Positions 15,429-22,940 of a stretch of DNA of 38,984 nt are shown one piece after another. The first letter of the stretch is position 1. The number at the start of each line of letters is the position of its first letter. The notes beneath the pieces are model-generated. The model ran no database searches and was not told where the DNA came from. It saw only the letters and a list, made by a program, of their open reading frames with translations. The position numbers and the translations under genes were made by a program. The stretch is from contig CAMDQF010000018.1 in the NCBI GenBank assembly GCA_945905745.1, positions 1 to 38,984 on the forward strand. Direction: 5' to 3'. The DNA comes from Litorilinea aerophila. Its GTDB lineage: Bacteria; Chloroflexota; Anaerolineae; Caldilineales; Caldilineaceae.

Positions 15429-16907
15429 ATGGGACGAATTCAAAACAGCGATACCCTCACTTCTCACGGCCACATCGCTGGCCGCAAGGCACTGGTCGAG
15501 ATTCTGGGCGCGGGGATGGATGCCTGCGATCCGGGCAGCAATGTGCGGCGGCTGGTGCGGCGGGAGGGGGAGATTCTGACGATCGGCTCGCCGGACTTTG
15601 AGCCGACGGGGGATCCCCGCAGCGGAAACGAAGTCATCGATCTGCGCCAGGTAGGGCGGATATTTGTGGTGGGTGCGGGCAAAGGTGTCCAGTACACAGC
15701 CCTGGCCTTGGAAGAGATTCTGGGGGATCGGCTGACTGGCGGCCATCTCATCGAGAAGCACGGCAGCCCCAATATTCTCTCCCGTGTGGATATCACTTTC
15801 GGCGCCCATCCGGTCCCGGACGAGGGCTGTGTGGAGGGCTGTCGCCGCATTTTGGAGCTCTGCGCGGACCTGCGGGAGGACGATCTGGTCTTCACCGCTC
15901 TGGGAAACGGCGTCTCTGCCCTGCTCACTTTGCCAGTGGAGGGGGTCAGTCTGGCCGATGTCCAACGGTTGGTCTATCTCTTTCAGATCGAGAAAGGCGG
16001 GCCGACGATTGATCTGATCCCTATCCGCAATCACCTGGACCAGATGAAGGGGGGCAAAATCTCCCGCCATCTGCGCCCGGCCCGCTGCATCCACCTGCTG
16101 GGTCAGCTCAGCCGCACTTATCACGACCTGATGTATCACGACATCAACCGCTGGCTGCACGTCCTGCCTGACACCCAAACCTACGCCGACGCGGTGCGCA
16201 ATCTGAAAAAGTGGGATTCTTGGGGCGACGCGCCCCAATCGGTGAAGGATTTTCTGCTGGCCGCGGACCCGGCCCAGGAGCCCCTGCGCCACGCGGAGTA
16301 CGAAGCGATGAACGCCCGGGCCTTCTGCATTATGCCCGAACATTTGGGGATGTTGCCCGCGGCCCGGGCCAAAGCCGAGGAGTTGGGCTTCCGCACCCAT
16401 CTGCTCTACAACAACTACGATATGCTGGCCGAGGCCGCGCAGGTGGGCAAAGTTGTCTCCAATTTAGCCAAACATTCCGAGCTGGACGGCGAACCCTTCC
16501 AGCCCCCCTGCGCGCTCTTCGGCCGGAACGAACTGCTGGTGACAGTCGGCGATGCCAAAGGGATGGGGGGCCGCAACCAGGAATATGTGGTGGCTGCGGC
16601 CCTGCAACTGGGCGAGACCCGTCAGGTGGTGATGGGTTCTGTGGATTCGGACGGAACCGACGGGCCGGGCCACCAGTTCATCGACGGCTACGAAGACGTT
16701 CCCGTACTCACGGGGGGGATTGTGGACTACTCCACCAGCCAGCGGGCCGCAGAGTTGGGCGTCGATCTCTTTGATGATTTGAAGCGGCACAACATCTCCC
16801 CGGCTCTCCACGCACTGGGCGATGGGATCATCGCCACCCCCAATCTGAGTTTTGCTGACCTGAGTGTCACACTGATTTTGGATCGGGGATCGGGTGAGGC
16901 ACTCTAA
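15429..16907 (+). CDS. glycerate 2-kinase family protein (DUF4147/MOFRL), divergent
   Basis: This 492-residue protein resembles class II glycerate kinases (GckA/TtuD type), which phosphorylate D-glycerate to 2-phosphoglycerate. Visible family features are VVGAGKGVQYTALALEEIL, FGAHPVPDEGCVEGC, IRNHLDQMKGGK, and a MOFRL-like C-terminus with GDAKGMGGRNQEYVVAAAL and SVDSDGTDGPG. It is longer than usual, and the glycine-rich SGGGSAL-type motif expected in the N-terminal domain reads LGNGVSALL, so substrate or activity may differ. The ATG at 15429 has GGGAG 8 nt upstream. The next gene is an enolase homologue. Since 2-phosphoglycerate is the enolase substrate, the pairing suggests a shared pathway, although both proteins are atypical. 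Confidence 0.8.
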   Translation: MGRIQNSDTLTSHGHIAGRKALVEILGAGMDACDPGSNVRRLVRREGEILTIGSPDFEPTGDPRSGNEVIDLRQVGRIFVVGAGKGVQYTALALEEILGDRLTGGHLIEKHGSPNILSRVDITFGAHPVPDEGCVEGCRRILELCADLREDDLVFTALGNGVSALLTLPVEGVSLADVQRLVYLFQIEKGGPTIDLIPIRNHLDQMKGGKISRHLRPARCIHLLGQLSRTYHDLMYHDINRWLHVLPDTQTYADAVRNLKKWDSWGDAPQSVKDFLLAADPAQEPLRHAEYEAMNARAFCIMPEHLGMLPAARAKAEELGFRTHLLYNNYDMLAEAAQVGKVVSNLAKHSELDGEPFQPPCALFGRNELLVTVGDAKGMGGRNQEYVVAAALQLGETRQVVMGSVDSDGTDGPGHQFIDGYEDVPVLTGGIVDYSTSQRAAELGVDLFDDLKRHNISPALHALGDGIIATPNLSFADLSVTLILDRGSGEAL

Positions 16908-16946
16908 CTCAAGATTCACACACACGTTTCAATTGACCCCCAGAGT

Positions 16947-16963
16947 GCCCAAATCGGGCTTTT
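16947..16963 (+). terminator. weak hairpin, possible terminator after the glycerate kinase gene
   Basis: GCCC and GGGC flank a 5-nt loop and are followed by TTTT. The stem is only 4 bp, so the call is weak. The same GCCCAATCGGGC-like core recurs in the repeats at the right end of the window. Confidence 0.3.
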
Positions 16964-17051
16964 GTAGTAGACTCAAGGATGAGCTTTGTTGTGGCCGGGT
17001 TGCATCCATCCCCCGGTTTTCCCTTCCCCCAACACGAAAGGAACTCCCCCT

Positions 17052-18320
17052 ATGCCAGCCGAATCGATTATCACATCCGTTACCGCCCGGCAGATTTTTT
17101 CCGACCGGGGCCACCCCGGCGTTGAAGCTACCGTGACTACAGCCAACGGGGCCAAAGGCGTGGCAGTCGTCACCGCGGGCATCTCGGTGGGCGTCCACGA
17201 AGTCCAGTTCGCCTATGATAGTGGCAAAAAGTGGGGTGGCAGGGGTGTGCTGAAGGCCGTGCAGAACGTGACGGACGTCATCGCACCGGCAGTCATCGGC
17301 CTGGACGCCAGCCGCCAGCACGAAGTGGATCAGGTGATGATCGACCTGGACGGTACGCCCACCAAAGCCAAACTGGGCGGCAACGCCACAGGCAGCGTCT
17401 CGGCGGCCGCGTTGCAGGCCGGCGCGGCCAGCCTGGGCATTCCCCTCTACCAGCACATCGGAGGGGTCAACGCCGTCACTCTGCCTGTACCCGGTGTGTT
17501 GACGATTCTGGGCAGTTGGCGTTACGGCCACGGTACTGGCTCTGGCGGCAAACCCAGCTATGCGCTGATGTGCTACGGTTTTGACAACTTCAGCGACGCG
17601 GCCCACGCTGCCTGGGAGACCTCCAACGAGTACTTTCGTCTGCTGCGGCTGACATACAATGTGGACAATATCAAAGGTTGGGCGCTGCCCGCGCCGGGAC
17701 AGATTCAGCACGATCGCCAGTTGTGGGATCTGCAGGTGCAGGCGATTGCCAACTGCGGCTATGAGGGGCGCATCGGTTTTCAGGTGGATGTGGCCGCGGC
17801 GACCTATTACAACAAAGAGACAGATCGCTTTGAGGGACTCTTTTCGGCAGAACCGAAGAGCCGGGACGACCTGATGCGACTGTATGAAGAGATGGTTGCC
17901 AACTATCCCTTTGTGATTATCGAAGACCCACTGGACGAGATCGATTACGAAGGCCACGCTATTTTGACCAAGAAGTTGGGTGTGGCGATTGTGGGCGACG
18001 ATCTTTTTACCACTAATCCTGAACGATTGCAGGAGGGTATCGCCGTAGGCGCGGCCAATACGCTGCTCCTCAAAGTCAATCAGATTGGGACGATCACCGA
18101 AGCCTTCCAGGCTGTACAGATGGCCTATGACAACGGCTATGGGGTGATGCCCTGTGACAGCCGGGGCGAGGGCGAGCTGATCGCCGATTATTGTGTGGGG
18201 CTGGGCACGGGTCATCTGCGGGAAGGCGCGCTGGGGCCTCTGGGCAACCGTTTCCTGCAAATCGAGGCGGATTTGGGCAGTCGGGCGCGCTTCCTGGGGC
18301 GCAAGGGGTTCAAACCGTGA
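17052..18320 (+). CDS. enolase-superfamily protein lacking key enolase active-site motifs
   Basis: This 422-residue protein aligns with enolase along its length (TARQIFSDRGHPGVEATVTT, GGRGVLKAVQNV, DQVMIDLDGTPTKAKLGGNA, PLYQHIGGVNAV). The metal triad is kept (D246, E291 in IIEDPLDE, D316 in VGDDLF), as is a lysine in KVNQIGT (K341). However, the GDEGG loop with the catalytic glutamate is replaced by NIKGWALPAPG. The substrate-loop SGAST reads AGISV, the GGxHADN histidine loop reads GSWRYGHGTGSGG, and the HRSGETED segment reads CDSRGEGEL. It is therefore unlikely to be a standard phosphopyruvate hydratase; an altered enolase-type reaction or a non-catalytic role is possible. It follows a glycerate kinase and overlaps the next gene by 4 nt. 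Confidence 0.85.
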   Translation: MPAESIITSVTARQIFSDRGHPGVEATVTTANGAKGVAVVTAGISVGVHEVQFAYDSGKKWGGRGVLKAVQNVTDVIAPAVIGLDASRQHEVDQVMIDLDGTPTKAKLGGNATGSVSAAALQAGAASLGIPLYQHIGGVNAVTLPVPGVLTILGSWRYGHGTGSGGKPSYALMCYGFDNFSDAAHAAWETSNEYFRLLRLTYNVDNIKGWALPAPGQIQHDRQLWDLQVQAIANCGYEGRIGFQVDVAAATYYNKETDRFEGLFSAEPKSRDDLMRLYEEMVANYPFVIIEDPLDEIDYEGHAILTKKLGVAIVGDDLFTTNPERLQEGIAVGAANTLLLKVNQIGTITEAFQAVQMAYDNGYGVMPCDSRGEGELIADYCVGLGTGHLREGALGPLGNRFLQIEADLGSRARFLGRKGFKP

Positions 18321-18814
18321 CATCCATTGCCATTCTCTCCGACAGCCACGACAATATCTGGAATCTGGAGAAAGCCCTGGCCGCGGTCAACGCAGTCGGG
18401 GCTGATGTGCTGCTGCATCTGGGCGATCTGGTGGCACCCTTCATTGTGGCCCAGATTGCCGAAACCTTCGCTGGACCGATCCACATCATCGAGGGCAACA
18501 ACGATGGCGACGGTCGGCTGCAACAGGTGGTAGCGTCGAAGTTTCCCCATGTCACCCTGCACGGCCCCTACGCCGAGTTGGAGCTCGGCGGACGCAAGGT
18601 AGCGCTGATCCATTACCCGGAACCGGCCCGGCGCATTGCCCAGAGCGGACAGTTCGATCTGGTCTGTTACGGTCACAACCACCTACAAAACTGGGAGCGG
18701 ATCGGCGGCTGTCAACTCATCAACCCCGGCGAAGTGATGGGCCGTTACGGCGCACCCAGTTGGGGGTTGTATGACTGTGAATCGGGTATCTACAAATTGC
18801 AGTCGATTGGGTAG
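18317..18814 (+). CDS. YfcE/MJ0936-type metallophosphoesterase
   Basis: The 165-residue product is a calcineurin-like phosphoesterase of the compact YfcE/MJ0936 type, which hydrolyses phosphodiesters or phosphomonoesters using a two-metal centre. The motifs occur in order: ILSDSHDN, LLHLGDLV, EGNNDGD (GNCD in many relatives), LIHYPE and CYGHNHLQ, then NPGEVMGRYG. Length is typical. Translation starts at GTG 18317, overlapping the enolase-like stop (GTGA), so the two are translationally coupled. The natural substrate is unknown; the coupling suggests it acts on, or clears, a phosphorylated compound linked to the upstream gene. Confidence 0.85.
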   Translation: MTSIAILSDSHDNIWNLEKALAAVNAVGADVLLHLGDLVAPFIVAQIAETFAGPIHIIEGNNDGDGRLQQVVASKFPHVTLHGPYAELELGGRKVALIHYPEPARRIAQSGQFDLVCYGHNHLQNWERIGGCQLINPGEVMGRYGAPSWGLYDCESGIYKLQSIG

Positions 18815-18821
18815 AAATATG

Positions 18822-18842
18822 GCGTAGTGCGTATTGCGTAGG
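18822..18842. repeat. three GCGTANN heptamers (element 8, single arm)
   Basis: GCGTAGT, GCGTATT and GCGTAGG are consecutive, starting 8 nt after the phosphoesterase stop. No clear complementary arm was found. It resembles one arm of the other 7-8 bp satellite elements in the window. Confidence 0.5.
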
Positions 18843-19234
18843 CAGTGATACTGGCGGCTTTGATTGAAATAGCAGGGCACTGACAGAGGGCATACGGGTA
18901 TTTGCCACCGAATCTGGTGGAAGGGGATTGGCAAAACGGGTGAGCCGGGAATGGCAGGCAATATGGGGCTGACGTGGGGCTGACGATTGTGGCCTCGCTG
19001 GTACAGGCAATCTTTATGGCCCTGCTGGTCACTGCCCTGGGATATGTTCTGGGCGGGGTTGCGCTCGTTTCTGGCATTACGACAGGCTTCCTGCTCTGGT
19101 TGGGTTTTGTGGCCCCGACGTATCTGGTCAACAAACTTTTTGCCGGGCACGGGCTGAAAATTTGGGCGATTGAGGCGGGCAATCATCTGGTCAATTTCAG
19201 CCTTTTTGGCGCGATTCTCGGCGCGTGGCGCTAG
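18842..19234 (+). pseudogene. DUF1761 family membrane protein, disrupted
   Basis: The 3' part (18974-19234, 86 codons from a GTG) encodes the C-terminal region of a DUF1761 integral membrane protein, with three hydrophobic segments and the typical WLGFVAPTYLVNKLF and AIEAGNHLVNFSLFGAILGAW. DUF1761 proteins are usually about 130-140 residues. The missing N-terminal part is readable only in pieces: AVILAALIEIAGH in the same frame before a TGA at 18881-18883, and IGKTGEPGMAGNMGLT in another frame up to 18973. An exact 11-bp tandem duplication (18964-18985) separates the frames; removing one copy joins GNMGLT to IVASLVQ in one frame. At least one other lesion lies upstream. The family function is unknown. 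A still-expressed C-terminal fragment cannot be excluded. Confidence 0.6.
18964..18985. repeat. 11-bp exact tandem duplication causing a frameshift
   Basis: TGGGGCTGACG occurs twice in direct succession (18964-18974 and 18975-18985). Since 11 is not a multiple of three, the duplication shifts the DUF1761 reading frame. Confidence 0.9.
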
Positions 19235-19241
19235 GGGCGAG

Positions 19242-19634
19242 ATGAAACAAATCCTCCTCCACACCGCACTGATCGTGCGTGACTACGACGAAGCCATCGC
19301 TTTCTATTGCGGCAAACTCCACTTCCGGCTGGTGGATGACACCTATCAACCGGAGCAGGACAAGCGCTGGGTTGTTGTCGCGCCGCCGGGTTCTGAGGGC
19401 AGCAATCTGCTTCTGGCTCGAGCCTCCACGCCAGAGCAGGCCGCCTTCATCGGCAACCAGAGCGGCGGGCGGGTCTTTCTCTTCCTGGGCACGGATGACT
19501 TCTGGCGGGACTACAACGCAATGCTGGCGGCGGGTATCCACTTCGTGCGCCCACCCAAGACCGCCCCCTACGGAACGGTCGCAGTATTTGCCGATCTGTA
19601 TGGCAATCTGTGGGATTTGGTGGAGTTAGGATAA
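19242..19634 (+). CDS. VOC (glyoxalase/bleomycin-resistance fold) family protein
   Basis: This 130-residue protein has the vicinal oxygen chelate pattern: an N-terminal HTALIVRDYDEAIAFYCGKL with the first metal-type histidine, a central strand DKRWVVVAPPGSEGSNLLLA, then VFLFLGTDDFWRDYNAMLAAG and the closing YGTVAVFADLYGNLWDLVE with the family-typical terminal glutamate. Small VOC proteins of this kind include glyoxalase I-like, dioxygenase-like and antibiotic-binding proteins; the substrate cannot be read from sequence. The ATG at 19242 lies 7 nt after the DUF1761 fragment's stop, with GGGGCGAG just upstream. Confidence 0.85.
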   Translation: MKQILLHTALIVRDYDEAIAFYCGKLHFRLVDDTYQPEQDKRWVVVAPPGSEGSNLLLARASTPEQAAFIGNQSGGRVFLFLGTDDFWRDYNAMLAAGIHFVRPPKTAPYGTVAVFADLYGNLWDLVELG

Positions 19635-19679
19635 TAAAATCAACGATAGAAGATGACGATTCGGCGTCAATATTCCCTC

Positions 19680-19708
19680 TTGACATTTATTTGTGTTTGT
19701 TGTACACT
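19680..19708 (+). promoter_or_regulatory. promoter of the small membrane protein gene
   Basis: TTGACA (19680-19685), 17-bp spacer, TACACT (19703-19708). The -10 box lies inside the left inner arm of a 43-bp nested inverted repeat. Confidence 0.75.
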
Positions 19709-19733
19709 AACTATTAGTGTGAAATAAACACAA
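19691..19733. promoter_or_regulatory. 43-bp nested dyad, likely operator
   Basis: Two concentric perfect inverted repeats share one centre: TTGTGTTT (19691-19698) with AAACACAA (19726-19733), and ACACTAA (19704-19710) with TTAGTGT (19714-19720). The gaps between outer and inner arms are exactly 5 bp on both sides and the centre is CTA. It covers the spacer, the -10 box and the start site, as a repressor operator would. Confidence 0.65.
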
Positions 19734-19757
19734 ACATCTTGCCGGAGGGGATGTGAA

Positions 19758-20000
19758 ATGGATGCTCTACTGCTCGTCATTTTGGGTCTGGCTGGTTTGG
19801 TGGCCCTCTGCTATCTGTTCGTACAGATAATCCGCTTGCGCCTGGAGCTGTGGGCCAACCAGCGGGTGATCGCTGCTTTGGAACAGGCAGGCCACAAGCC
19901 ACCAGCCAAGAAGTCTCGTCTGCCCGAAATGCTGGTGGCGGCCCTGCTGCTCCTGCTGGTCTCCCAACTTCTCTTGCTCCTGCTCCAGCCATTCGTATAG
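19758..20000 (+). CDS. small membrane protein with two predicted membrane segments
   Basis: The 80-residue product has an N-terminal hydrophobic helix (about residues 3-25), a charged middle section RLRLELWANQRVIAALEQAG followed by a lysine-rich stretch (PPAKKSR), and a second leucine-rich helix (about 57-78). No family is recognised. The ATG at 19758 has GGAGGGG 7 nt upstream, and a good promoter overlapped by a nested dyad lies about 50 bp before it, so it is a real, regulated gene. The short charged connector suggests a hairpin in the membrane, perhaps as an accessory subunit. No toxin or transporter partner is adjacent; the next gene has its own promoter at 20110. Confidence 0.7.
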   Translation: MDALLLVILGLAGLVALCYLFVQIIRLRLELWANQRVIAALEQAGHKPPAKKSRLPEMLVAALLLLLVSQLLLLLLQPFV

Positions 20001-20109
20001 AGCAAGGAGAAAGGCTGGGGACTTGCGAAAGTGCCAGTGCGCTTCTGGACAAGTGCAACCTCTCGCCGGCAGCAGCTCCCCGCCACTTGCACCCTCTGTG
20101 GAGAGTAGA

Positions 20110-20138
20110 TTGACATCTCCCCCGGGCTATGCCACAAT
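20110..20138 (+). promoter_or_regulatory. promoter of the GH13 gene
   Basis: TTGACA (20110-20115), 17-bp spacer, CACAAT (20133-20138); the start would be near 20145, about 50 nt before the ATG. Confidence 0.6.
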
Positions 20139-20194
20139 CGAAGCGGACAGATTCCCCTCTTATCAACCCGTTTTTGCTGTGGAGCCTGATTTGT

Positions 20195-21661
20195 ATGTCA
20201 ATTTTTACACCCGAATGGGTGAAGCACGCGGTTTTTTATCAGATTTTCCCCGATCGTTTTGCGCGCAGCCCCCGCACCCGTCAGATTCCCGGAACCACTC
20301 TTAAGCCTTGGGGCACGCCACCCGCCGAGCAGGGCTTCCAGGGCGGCGATCTGCGGGGCATCGTTGACAAACTGGGCTATCTGCAAGAACTGGGCATCAA
20401 CGCCCTCTACCTCAACCCGATCTTCTCTTCGGCCTCCAACCACCGCTACCACACCTACGACTACCTCCAGATCGACCCCCTGTTGGGCGGCAACGATGCC
20501 TTTCGGGAACTGCTGGACGCGGCCCACGCCCGCCAGATGCATGTGGTGATCGACGGGGTCTTCAACCACGCCAGCCGGGGCTTCTGGGCCTTTCATCACA
20601 TCCTGGAAACCGGTGGCAACTCGCCCTATCTGGATTGGTTTCATGTGCAGGATTGGCCCCTGCGCCCCTATCAACACGACGCCGAACACCCCATCAACTA
20701 TGCAGCCTGGTGGGGTCTGGCCGCGCTGCCCAAATTTAATATCCACAATGCAGGGGTGCGCGAATATCTGCTGGGCGTTTCCCGTTATTGGATCGAATTT
20801 GGCGCGGATGGCTGGCGGCTGGATGTCCCGGAAGAAATATCCGATGCCACTTTCTGGCAGAGTTTCCGTCAGGCGACAAAGGCAGCCAACCCGGATGCCT
20901 ATCTGGTGGGTGAGATTTGGAACGACGCCAGCGCGTGGCTGCAAGGCGACCGCTTCGATGGGGTGATGAACTATGTCTTCAGCCGGGCGGCCCTGGGCTT
21001 TTTCGCCCAGAATACGCTGAAGACCGACTATCGCCCGGGCGGCTATGAACTGGCGTTGCTGGATGCGCCCGCCTTTGCTGCCCAGGTGGAGGCGATGCTG
21101 GCTGCCCATCCCTGGGGCATCACCCTGACCCAGCTCAATCTGTTGGACAGCCACGACACGGCCCGGGTGCTGTGGATGGTGGATGGCGACGAGGCCGCCT
21201 TGCGGCTGGCTGTGCTGCTGCAAATGACTCTGCCCGGTGCGCCCTGCGTCTATTACGGCAGCGAAATCGGCATGACTGGTGGCACGGATCCCGAATGCCG
21301 GGGCGCTCTCCCCTGGGATAAAGAGGCCGAATGGAACACCGCTCTACGGGATTTCTACCGTCGGGCCATTGCTCTGCGCCACCGCTTTCCGGCCCTGCGC
21401 ATTGGAGGATTCGAGACACTCTATGCGCAGGACGGTGTCTACGGCTTTGCCAGGGAGTTGGAAGGTGAAGCGATGATCGTCCTCTTCAACGGCAACACAA
21501 CCACGGCCCGTATCGATCTGCCCCTCGGCAAAAGCACCGGCCAGACGGGGACTTTCCAGGCGGTCTGGAACAGCGGAATCTACACGGCCCAGGCCGGACT
21601 GCTCCACGGCGTTACCATCCCGGCTCGAGATGGGCTGGTGCTGCGTCGGGCCACCGATTGA
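20195..21661 (+). CDS. GH13 alpha-amylase family glycosidase (neopullulanase/cyclomaltodextrinase-like)
   Basis: This 488-residue enzyme acts on alpha-glucans or malto-oligosaccharides. It begins directly with the catalytic barrel (HAVFYQIFPDRFA) and shows all GH13 regions: VVIDGVFNH, GWRLDVPEE with nucleophile D210, LVGEIWND with acid/base E240, and LLDSHDTAR with D321. YQIFPDRF at the start and the overall layout fit the neopullulanase/maltogenic amylase subgroup, but the N-terminal CBM34 domain of that subgroup is missing. No signal peptide is present, so it should be cytoplasmic. The ATG at 20195 has GGAG 10 nt upstream and follows a promoter at 20110; the frame stays open upstream to 20129, but that part overlaps the promoter. 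Confidence 0.92.
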   Translation: MSIFTPEWVKHAVFYQIFPDRFARSPRTRQIPGTTLKPWGTPPAEQGFQGGDLRGIVDKLGYLQELGINALYLNPIFSSASNHRYHTYDYLQIDPLLGGNDAFRELLDAAHARQMHVVIDGVFNHASRGFWAFHHILETGGNSPYLDWFHVQDWPLRPYQHDAEHPINYAAWWGLAALPKFNIHNAGVREYLLGVSRYWIEFGADGWRLDVPEEISDATFWQSFRQATKAANPDAYLVGEIWNDASAWLQGDRFDGVMNYVFSRAALGFFAQNTLKTDYRPGGYELALLDAPAFAAQVEAMLAAHPWGITLTQLNLLDSHDTARVLWMVDGDEAALRLAVLLQMTLPGAPCVYYGSEIGMTGGTDPECRGALPWDKEAEWNTALRDFYRRAIALRHRFPALRIGGFETLYAQDGVYGFARELEGEAMIVLFNGNTTTARIDLPLGKSTGQTGTFQAVWNSGIYTAQAGLLHGVTIPARDGLVLRRATD

Positions 21662-21698
21662 CAGGCGGTTGGAGAGGACCCAGAGGTCGCAAGCGGCG

Positions 21699-21751
21699 CA
21701 GAAACAATAGATTTACACAGATGTTGTCCGTGTTCATTCGTGGCTATTTTT
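21699..21751. repeat. dispersed intergenic repeat related to the right-end repeats
   Basis: Pieces such as CGCAGAAACAA, TCCGTGTTCATTCGTGGC and TATTTTTC recur, with small changes, in the spacers and repeats at 38729-38984. Here the copy lies just upstream of the lipid kinase start and would form its leader. Confidence 0.55.
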
Positions 21752-21772
21752 CGAGACAGGAAGGCACACCCT

Positions 21773-22708
21773 ATGGCACAGCGAGTCAAAGTAATTCTCA
21801 ATCCATATTCCAACCGGGGCGGTGCAGGGCTGGGAGCGGATGGATTGCGGGCGGCCATGAAAGCGGCCGGTCTGGCAGGCGAAGTGGTACTGACGACAAA
21901 GAGCGGGGATGCTATCGAACTGGCCCGCCAGGCCAGGCTGGATGGCTATGATGTGATTGCCGCCGCGGGCGGTGATGGCACAGTCAACGAAGTGGTGAAT
22001 GGAATCGCCCAGGCCACACCGGAGGGTCAAATCGTCGGCCCATTGGCTGTGCTGCCTATGGGCAGCGGCAACGACTTCTCCGATATGGTGGGACTGCCCA
22101 GGGACCTGGCCCAGTCTGTCCAGGCTATCCAGGCCGGGCGCACCCGGGACATCGACCTCTGTCGGGCGACGATCATCGCCGAAGGACGGGAGATTGTCCG
22201 CTATTTTGACAACAATATGGGCGCAGGTTTTGAGGCTCAGGTGACTGTGGAAAGCCGCAAAATTACCCGGCTGCGGGGCTTTGCCATCTATCTGTGGGCA
22301 GTGATTCGTGCCCTGCGCCAATACGACCAGCCCCACTTCCATGTAGCCTGGACGGATGAGACCGGCCAGGTGCACGAGGTGCAGCAGCGCTCCCTGCTGG
22401 TGACATTGGGCAACAGCAAGCGCACAGGTGGCGGCTTCTTTATGACGCCAGATGCCCTGATGGACGACGGCTTGCTGGATATGGGGATTGCCCGCTCGTT
22501 GACAACGCTGCGCATTCTGGCCCTGCTGCCCCAGGTGATGGCAGGCACCCACCGCAACCACCCGGCTATGCGCTTTGTGCGCTGCACGTCGGTCTGTGTC
22601 GCCACCAAGGCGCCTGTGCCCGTCCACACCGACGGCGAGATTCTGAGCGTGGCAGCCAGCGGGTTCTCTGCCGAAATGCAGGCAGGTCGTCTGCGGGTGA
22701 TTGTCTAA
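21773..22708 (+). CDS. diacylglycerol/lipid kinase family protein (YegS/DgkB-like)
   Basis: This 311-residue protein has the DAGK catalytic domain: ILNPYSNRGGAG at the N-terminus, the nucleotide-binding AAGGDGTVNEVVNGI, and VLPMGSGNDFSDMVGLP. These soluble kinases phosphorylate diacylglycerol or related lipids with ATP. Further typical features are NNMGAGFEAQVT and the C-terminal VHTDGE, which normally precedes the closing beta domain. Length fits. The ATG at 21773 has AGGAAGG about 9 nt upstream; an in-frame GTG at 21740 lies in the repeat. The lipid substrate (diacylglycerol, phosphatidylglycerol, undecaprenol or sphingoid base) cannot be decided from sequence. Nearby genes do not share an obvious pathway. 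Confidence 0.88.
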   Translation: MAQRVKVILNPYSNRGGAGLGADGLRAAMKAAGLAGEVVLTTKSGDAIELARQARLDGYDVIAAAGGDGTVNEVVNGIAQATPEGQIVGPLAVLPMGSGNDFSDMVGLPRDLAQSVQAIQAGRTRDIDLCRATIIAEGREIVRYFDNNMGAGFEAQVTVESRKITRLRGFAIYLWAVIRALRQYDQPHFHVAWTDETGQVHEVQQRSLLVTLGNSKRTGGGFFMTPDALMDDGLLDMGIARSLTTLRILALLPQVMAGTHRNHPAMRFVRCTSVCVATKAPVPVHTDGEILSVAASGFSAEMQAGRLRVIV

Positions 22709-22755
22709 GCAGTGGGACGCAGATGCTGAATTGTTTTCCGAATGATCTGAATCTT

Positions 22756-22764
22756 TGGTATACT
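22756..22764 (+). promoter_or_regulatory. extended -10 promoter upstream of the membrane protein gene
   Basis: TGG directly precedes TATACT (22759-22764), an extended -10 element; the -35 region is poor. The predicted transcript has a leader of about 170 nt before the ATG at 22941. Confidence 0.5.
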
Positions 22765-22842
22765 TTCTGCAACACCACTGGCACAGTGGACGTGTGGTTG
22801 CCAGGTGTGGGATAGATCCAGCGAAAACCGACTTCTTTACAC

Positions 22843-22900
22843 ATTCCGGGAAACGAACAGGCTGCTTTTGCCAAGCAAATTCCTGACCGCTTCCCGGAAT
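22843..22900 (+). promoter_or_regulatory. inverted repeat in the leader of the membrane protein gene
   Basis: ATTCCGGGAA (22843-22852) is perfectly complementary to TTCCCGGAAT (22891-22900), with 38 nt between. A second short hairpin CCACTG/CAGTGG lies upstream near 22775-22790. The structure is within the long leader and could affect translation or transcript stability. Confidence 0.45.
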
Positions 22901-22940
22901 TGTCTATTCCTTACGGTACACCAGGGAAATCACCGGGTTG

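Noticed and set aside
18881-18944. In-frame TGA codons in the DUF1761 region as possible selenocysteine codons, given selB nearby
   Set aside because: The family has no selenocysteine positions, no SECIS hairpin is apparent, and the frameshift and 11-bp duplication explain the region better as decay.
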